A DNA stretch of 35,960 nt from contig JBAPTR010000208.1 in the NCBI GenBank assembly GCA_049282265.1, positions 1-35,960 of the forward strand, given 5' to 3'. Source of the stretch: CAYUCJ01 sp049282265 (GTDB lineage: Bacteria; Desulfobacterota; DSM-4660; Desulfatiglandales; Desulfatiglandaceae). Position 1 is the first letter of the stretch. Each line of letters starts with the position of its first letter. The notes under the pieces were generated by a model, which was not told where the DNA came from, did no database searches, and saw nothing but the letters and a program-made list of their open reading frames with translations. Of the stretch, positions 32,194 through 35,960 are shown piece by piece. The translations under genes were made by a program, and so were the position numbers.

Positions 32194-33645
32194 TTACATC
32201 AACCCCAGCTTCGGCCAAAGTATGTCGATCTTCCTCTTGACCTGGGGGTCCATGCGGATGACATCGGGCCACTCCCTCGAAAAGCCCTCCCCGGGCCACT
32301 TTCGGGTGCAATCCACGCCCATCTTGCTGCCGTAAAGCGGTCTTTCAGCGGCATGATCCAGGACGTCCATGGGTCCCTCTGTAAAGGCGATATCCCTTCC
32401 GGGCGCCACGTTGTTGCCCATATACCAGAGGACCTCCGAGAGATCCTGGACATTCACCTCCCTGTCGAAGATGAATATCATCTTGGCAAACATCATCTGG
32501 CCCATCCCCCACAGCGCGTGCATTACTTTCCTGGCATGGCCGGGATAGCGCTTGTCGATGGAAATAAATGCCAGATTGTAGAAGGCCCCTTCAACCGGCA
32601 GGTTCATGTCCACTACCTCAGAGAGCTGCTTCCGGATGAAGGGGAGGAAAAGCCTCTCCGTGGTCTTTCCCAGCCAGGCATCTTCCATGGGCGGAGGCCC
32701 GACGATGGTGGTATGGTATATGGGGTTCTCGCGCCTGGTCATGCAGGTCACGTGGAAGAGGGGATAGTTGTCCCCGAGGGAGTAGAAGCCCGTGTGGTCC
32801 CCGAAAGGCCCCTCCAACCGCCGTTCCGCGGGATTCACATACCCCTCAAGGATATACTGGGCATTGGCGGGGACCAGAAGGTCATTGGTGATGCACTTGA
32901 CCAGCTCCACGGGCTTTTTTCTGATGTAACCGGCCAGAAGGAATTCATCCATGTCATCGGGTAGAGGGGCTGTGCCGGCATAGGTCACGGCCGGATCGGG
33001 ACCGATGGCCACCGAAACCGGAAGTTCAACGCCTGTCTCCTCGGCCAGCCGGTAGTGCTGGGCGCCACCCTTGTGAACATGCCAGTGCATCCCGGTGGTG
33101 TTCTTGTCAAAGATCTGCAGACGGTACATGCCCAGATTTCGTTTTCCGTTCTCCGGGTTCCTCGTCGCGACAAGGGGAAGGGTGATAAAAGGGCCCCCGT
33201 CTCTCGGCCAGCACTGCAAAACAGGCAACCTTTCCAGATCTACATCATTTCCCTCCATGATGACTTCCTGGCAGGGGGCCTTCTTGATGGTTTTCGGGAA
33301 GATGCTGCCCATCCTCTTCACCTTGGGGATGAGCTTCAATTTTTCCAGTATCCCTTCCGCCTTTTCCACCTCCAGAAAGGAGAGGATATCGGCCGCCAGT
33401 TCATCCAGTGACTGGACCTCAAGGGCCAGTTTCATTCGATCCAATGATCCAAAGGCATTGATCAGGACCGGATCTCGGGAAGGAGACTTGACATTCTCAA
33501 AGAGGAGGGCGGGACCATGCCGCTTGGACACGCGATCGGTTATTTCAGTGATTTCCAGACGGGGGTCTACAGGTTCCGTGATGCGCGCCAGTTCACCCTT
33601 TTCTTCCAGTACGGTTATGAATTCGTTCAAATCTCTGTAGGCCAT
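32194..33645 (-). CDS. UbiD-family decarboxylase
   Basis: 483 residues with the UbiD pattern: DLNEFITVLEEKGELARI at the N-terminus, GMYRLQIFDKNTTGMHWHVHKGGA, EGPFGDHTGFYS with the catalytic Glu region, and CTRKWPGEGF near the end. Members use prenylated FMN and decarboxylate aromatic or alpha,beta-unsaturated acids, as in menaquinone synthesis. No ubiX is visible in the window. Gene follows the DinG-type gene after 14 nt, with AGAGGATG before the ATG. Substrate not determined. Confidence 0.9.
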   Translation of the reverse strand: MAYRDLNEFITVLEEKGELARITEPVDPRLEITEITDRVSKRHGPALLFENVKSPSRDPVLINAFGSLDRMKLALEVQSLDELAADILSFLEVEKAEGILEKLKLIPKVKRMGSIFPKTIKKAPCQEVIMEGNDVDLERLPVLQCWPRDGGPFITLPLVATRNPENGKRNLGMYRLQIFDKNTTGMHWHVHKGGAQHYRLAEETGVELPVSVAIGPDPAVTYAGTAPLPDDMDEFLLAGYIRKKPVELVKCITNDLLVPANAQYILEGYVNPAERRLEGPFGDHTGFYSLGDNYPLFHVTCMTRRENPIYHTTIVGPPPMEDAWLGKTTERLFLPFIRKQLSEVVDMNLPVEGAFYNLAFISIDKRYPGHARKVMHALWGMGQMMFAKMIFIFDREVNVQDLSEVLWYMGNNVAPGRDIAFTEGPMDVLDHAAERPLYGSKMGVDCTRKWPGEGFSREWPDVIRMDPQVKRKIDILWPKLGLM

Positions 33646-33659
33646 GGTTCATCCTCTTA

Positions 33660-35603
33660 CTATTTCTCGAAAAAACGGTTGATATCTACCAGGTCATGGG
33701 TGATGGGGATCTCGGGAAGGCTGTGGATAAAAAACTTCCCATAACGGCTGTTGAGTATCCGAATATCCAGCACCGAGAGGATACCCCTGTCTGTCCCATT
33801 CCTGATTAATCGACCCAAACCCTGTTTTAGTGAAATGATGGCCGAAGGGACCTGGAATTCAAAAAAGGAATTCCCGCCCCGAGCACTGATGGCCTCAATC
33901 CTGGCGGCGACCAGAGGGTCACCAGGGGAATCGAAGGGAAGCTTGTCAACAATGACACAACTCAAAGACTCTCCCGGGACATCCACTCCCTGCCAGAAGG
34001 ACCCTGTGGCCAGGAGAACGGAATGGACGTTCTCTCTGAAGGCCTCCAGCAGAATGGATCTTGGTGCGTCTCCCTGACGTTGAAGGGGGTAGGAGACCCT
34101 GTCCTTGATGAGCTTATACACCGTGTTGAGATTAAAGTAACTCGTGAAAAGCACCAAGGCCCTTCCGGCGGTCCTTTCCAGGATGTCCAGGATCCTGGGC
34201 GCGATTTCCGCCGCAAATTGCGGCGCGCCGGGAGTCGGCAGATCCCTTGGAATATAGAGGAGGGTGGAGGCGGTAAAGTCAAAATGGGAAGGATAGATGC
34301 TCTCCACCGTTTCATCCAGCCCCAGGCAGCTCTTGATGTAGTCAAAATTCCCATTGGTGGACAAGGTGGCCGATGTAAAGGCCACGGTCTCAATATGTCC
34401 GTAAAGCAGTTCGTTGAGCCTATCGGAGATATCCAGGGGAGATGCATGGAGGGTCAGCCCGGTCTTTCGCCTCTCGTACCAGGTGAGCCAGTCTTGTTCC
34501 CTGGGCTTGAGGACTTCGGCCATGAGCCGGTCCAGCTCCGCGGCCCGGATCGCGTAGGGCTGAAGATTGTCCGTCTTTTTTTCCGCCAGTGCCCTCTGAA
34601 TGTCTTTCAGGGCGGACCGGATTTCCCCCGCAGCCCCATCGGCCAGCTCAGCAAGGGCCTCGGGGTCAAGCCTTCCTTTTCCTTCCCCCTGTTCAAACCA
34701 TCCCTGCAACTGTCTTGAATGCGCCCTGAGGGCTGTCACGTGGGTCTTTAGGGGGGGCTGGCCATTTTCTTTAAGGGCCGACACGGCCTTGTCGAGGTCG
34801 ATGGCCAGTTCCGAAAGCTGGTTTGTACTGATGCTCTCTCCCAGATAGGTTGTGGCGATTTCTTCCACATTGTGTGCCTCGTCGAAAACCGCTACCTGGA
34901 ACCGGGGTATGATCTCCCCGAAACCGCCTTTCTTGACCTTCAGGTCCGCAAAAAACAGATGGTGATTCACGATGAGGATCATGGCCCTGGCAGCCCTTCG
35001 CCGGAGTTCATTTAGAAAGCAATCATCAAAGACCGGGCAGTTTCCGCCGAGGCATTGATCAGACGTGCAGGAAAGGTCGTCCCAAAGGGAATCGTCATCG
35101 GCAAGCCACGTGATTTCGGCCCGGTCTGCGACTGAAGTTGCCTCCACCCAGTCCCGAAGACGCTTTATGAGCCCCAAAGGACGGTCTTTGATGAGGGATT
35201 TCTGGGCAGTGTACTGATGATATCTATATAGACAGAGGTAGTTTTTCCTGCCCTTCATCATCACGGCCCCTGCCTTCAAGCCGGTGCCTTTCTGGAGAAG
35301 CGGAATGTCCTTGAAATAGATCTGTTCCTGCAGGTTTTTTGTCCCTGTGGATATGACGGCTTTTTTTCCGCTCAGTATCAGGGGGACCAGGTAGCCGAAG
35401 GTCTTGCCCGTTCCGGTTCCCGCCTCCACAAGCGCGGGAAGTTTCCTGGTCAGAGCCTCTTCAATGCGTCGGGCCATGTCCATCTGGGAGGGACGGAATT
35501 CATAACCGTCTAAGGATCGGGCCAGCAGGCCGTTAGGCCCCAGAATGTCTTCAATGGTGAGAAAGGGTACAGGCATATCAAGAATATAGGGGTAAGCGGG
35601 CAC
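33660..35603 (-). CDS. dinG: DinG/XPD-type Fe-S helicase
   Basis: 647 residues. Walker A AGTGTGKT (61-68), DEAH (241-244), Cys ligands C124, C184, C189 and C195 spaced as in DinG for a [4Fe-4S] cluster (a fifth Cys, C179, is nearby), and the C-terminal helicase motifs ATGSFWQGVDVPGE and QGLGRLIRN. It is a 5'-3' DNA helicase for R-loop or repair intermediates. Start is GTG at 35601-35603 with no clear ribosome site; an ATG at 35574-35576 is an alternative. The UbiD gene follows. Confidence 0.9.
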   Translation of the reverse strand: MPAYPYILDMPVPFLTIEDILGPNGLLARSLDGYEFRPSQMDMARRIEEALTRKLPALVEAGTGTGKTFGYLVPLILSGKKAVISTGTKNLQEQIYFKDIPLLQKGTGLKAGAVMMKGRKNYLCLYRYHQYTAQKSLIKDRPLGLIKRLRDWVEATSVADRAEITWLADDDSLWDDLSCTSDQCLGGNCPVFDDCFLNELRRRAARAMILIVNHHLFFADLKVKKGGFGEIIPRFQVAVFDEAHNVEEIATTYLGESISTNQLSELAIDLDKAVSALKENGQPPLKTHVTALRAHSRQLQGWFEQGEGKGRLDPEALAELADGAAGEIRSALKDIQRALAEKKTDNLQPYAIRAAELDRLMAEVLKPREQDWLTWYERRKTGLTLHASPLDISDRLNELLYGHIETVAFTSATLSTNGNFDYIKSCLGLDETVESIYPSHFDFTASTLLYIPRDLPTPGAPQFAAEIAPRILDILERTAGRALVLFTSYFNLNTVYKLIKDRVSYPLQRQGDAPRSILLEAFRENVHSVLLATGSFWQGVDVPGESLSCVIVDKLPFDSPGDPLVAARIEAISARGGNSFFEFQVPSAIISLKQGLGRLIRNGTDRGILSVLDIRILNSRYGKFFIHSLPEIPITHDLVDINRFFEK

Positions 35604-35682
35604 TTCGTCAACTTGGAAAAAACGGATTGAACCCCAGGCGTTTATTTTCTATAAAGGGACATTGTTGGAATCGCAAGAAGTT

Positions 35683-35851
35683 GGTTTTTGCTGCAAACGG
35701 CAGCCTATGAGCAGCGAAGTCGAGGAGAACCTGACACTCTTTTTCAGACGCTTTCTAAACACTCCGGAGGGGATGGACGCCCATTTGGGGTTTAAGGGCA
35801 GTCATAAGAGAGCGCCAGGGGTTCTGGAGGCGTAAACCCCAAATGGGCGAG
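35683..35851. repeat. imperfect-palindrome repeat, copy D (inverted relative to copy B, truncated)
   Basis: Begins with GGTTTTTGCTGCAAACGGCAGCC (the extension seen in B and C in reverse), then GAACCTGACACTCTTTTTCAGACGCTTTCTAAACACTCCGGAGG from 35727, an inner palindrome TTTGGGGTTTA ... TAAACCCCAAAT, and breaks off near 35851 without the other outer arm. It occupies most of the gene-free stretch 35604-35960; the rest holds a second unrelated hairpin. Confidence 0.8.
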
Positions 35852-35896
35852 CCAGTTTCAAAACGTTCAATTTTGTTCGAGGTCAAGAAAGGCGAA

Positions 35897-35941
35897 AATT
35901 TTAACCACAGAAATATGTTGGATATTTCGAGGATTAAAATT
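35897..35941. repeat. hairpin-forming inverted repeat
   Basis: AATTTTAACCACAGAAATAT (35897-35916) and ATATTTCGAGGATTAAAATT (35922-35941) are inverted repeats with 4 mismatches in 20 and a 5-nt loop. It is near the window edge and seems to continue beyond it, so its extent is unknown. No gene is seen here. Confidence 0.5.
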
Positions 35942-35960
35942 GTCGTCTGCCGCAGAGATC

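Overview
The window looks like chromosomal DNA of an anaerobic, sulfur-metabolising member of the Desulfobacterota (a sulfate reducer or sulfur disproportionator). This is inferred from an Hdr/Qmo-type flavin and iron-sulfur operon with TusA and DsrE sulfur-handling proteins, an NtrC-type sigma-54 regulator, a full-length three-domain NifU with NifS, and a nickel/cobalt ECF transporter. No species is assigned.

Layout: (1) 1-1568, minus strand: the 3' part of a quinol-oxidising complex, Rieske protein then cytochrome b then a c-type cytochrome cut by the window edge, with its own sigma-70 type promoter. (2) 1797-10178, minus strand: about 8.4 kb reading as one transcription unit, from a consensus sigma-54 promoter (10164-10178) to an intrinsic terminator (1797-1826). 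In order of transcription it holds a cysteine-less TusA-like protein, a cyclic-nucleotide-binding domain protein, TusA, an MvhD-like protein, a QmoA/HdrA-like flavoprotein, HdrA, a small winged-helix-like protein, HdrC, a HdrB-like CCG protein, DsrE, a cysteine-rich unknown and a small unknown. (3) 10243-12065: an inverted repeat placed like an enhancer site, the divergent PAS/AAA+/Fis sigma-54 activator, then a second consensus sigma-54 promoter followed within about 100 nt by a terminator, which is a candidate sigma-54-dependent small RNA. (4) 12161-17938, plus: an RND efflux system (TolC-like, adaptor, pump). (5) 17947-22062, minus: an outer-membrane porin-like gene followed by a NikMNQO-type nickel/cobalt ECF transporter, behind a 180-nt leader with an intrinsic terminator just before the first gene. 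(6) 22353-27135: two DMT-family exporters, a MocR-type pseudogene between them, a membrane protein with a four-cysteine C-terminal module, and a class I aminotransferase. (7) 27160-35603, minus: nifU-nifS-cysE, a beta-CASP metallo-beta-lactamase-fold protein, a UbiD-type decarboxylase and a DinG-type helicase. Related copies of an imperfect-palindrome repeat lie at 22148, 25677, 32084 and 35683.

The most interesting system is region 2 plus 3. The HdrA, QmoA-like, MvhD-like, HdrC and HdrB-like products can be read as a soluble Qmo/Hdr-type electron-transfer complex in which the parts of QmoB are on separate genes and the membrane subunit is replaced by soluble HdrC and HdrB. It is encoded with two TusA-family proteins and DsrE, which suggests a protein-bound persulfide as substrate or product. 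The adjacent regulator has a cysteine-rich PAS domain and probably switches the whole set on through sigma-54. These functional links are inference; the motifs, gene order and promoter sequences are read directly.
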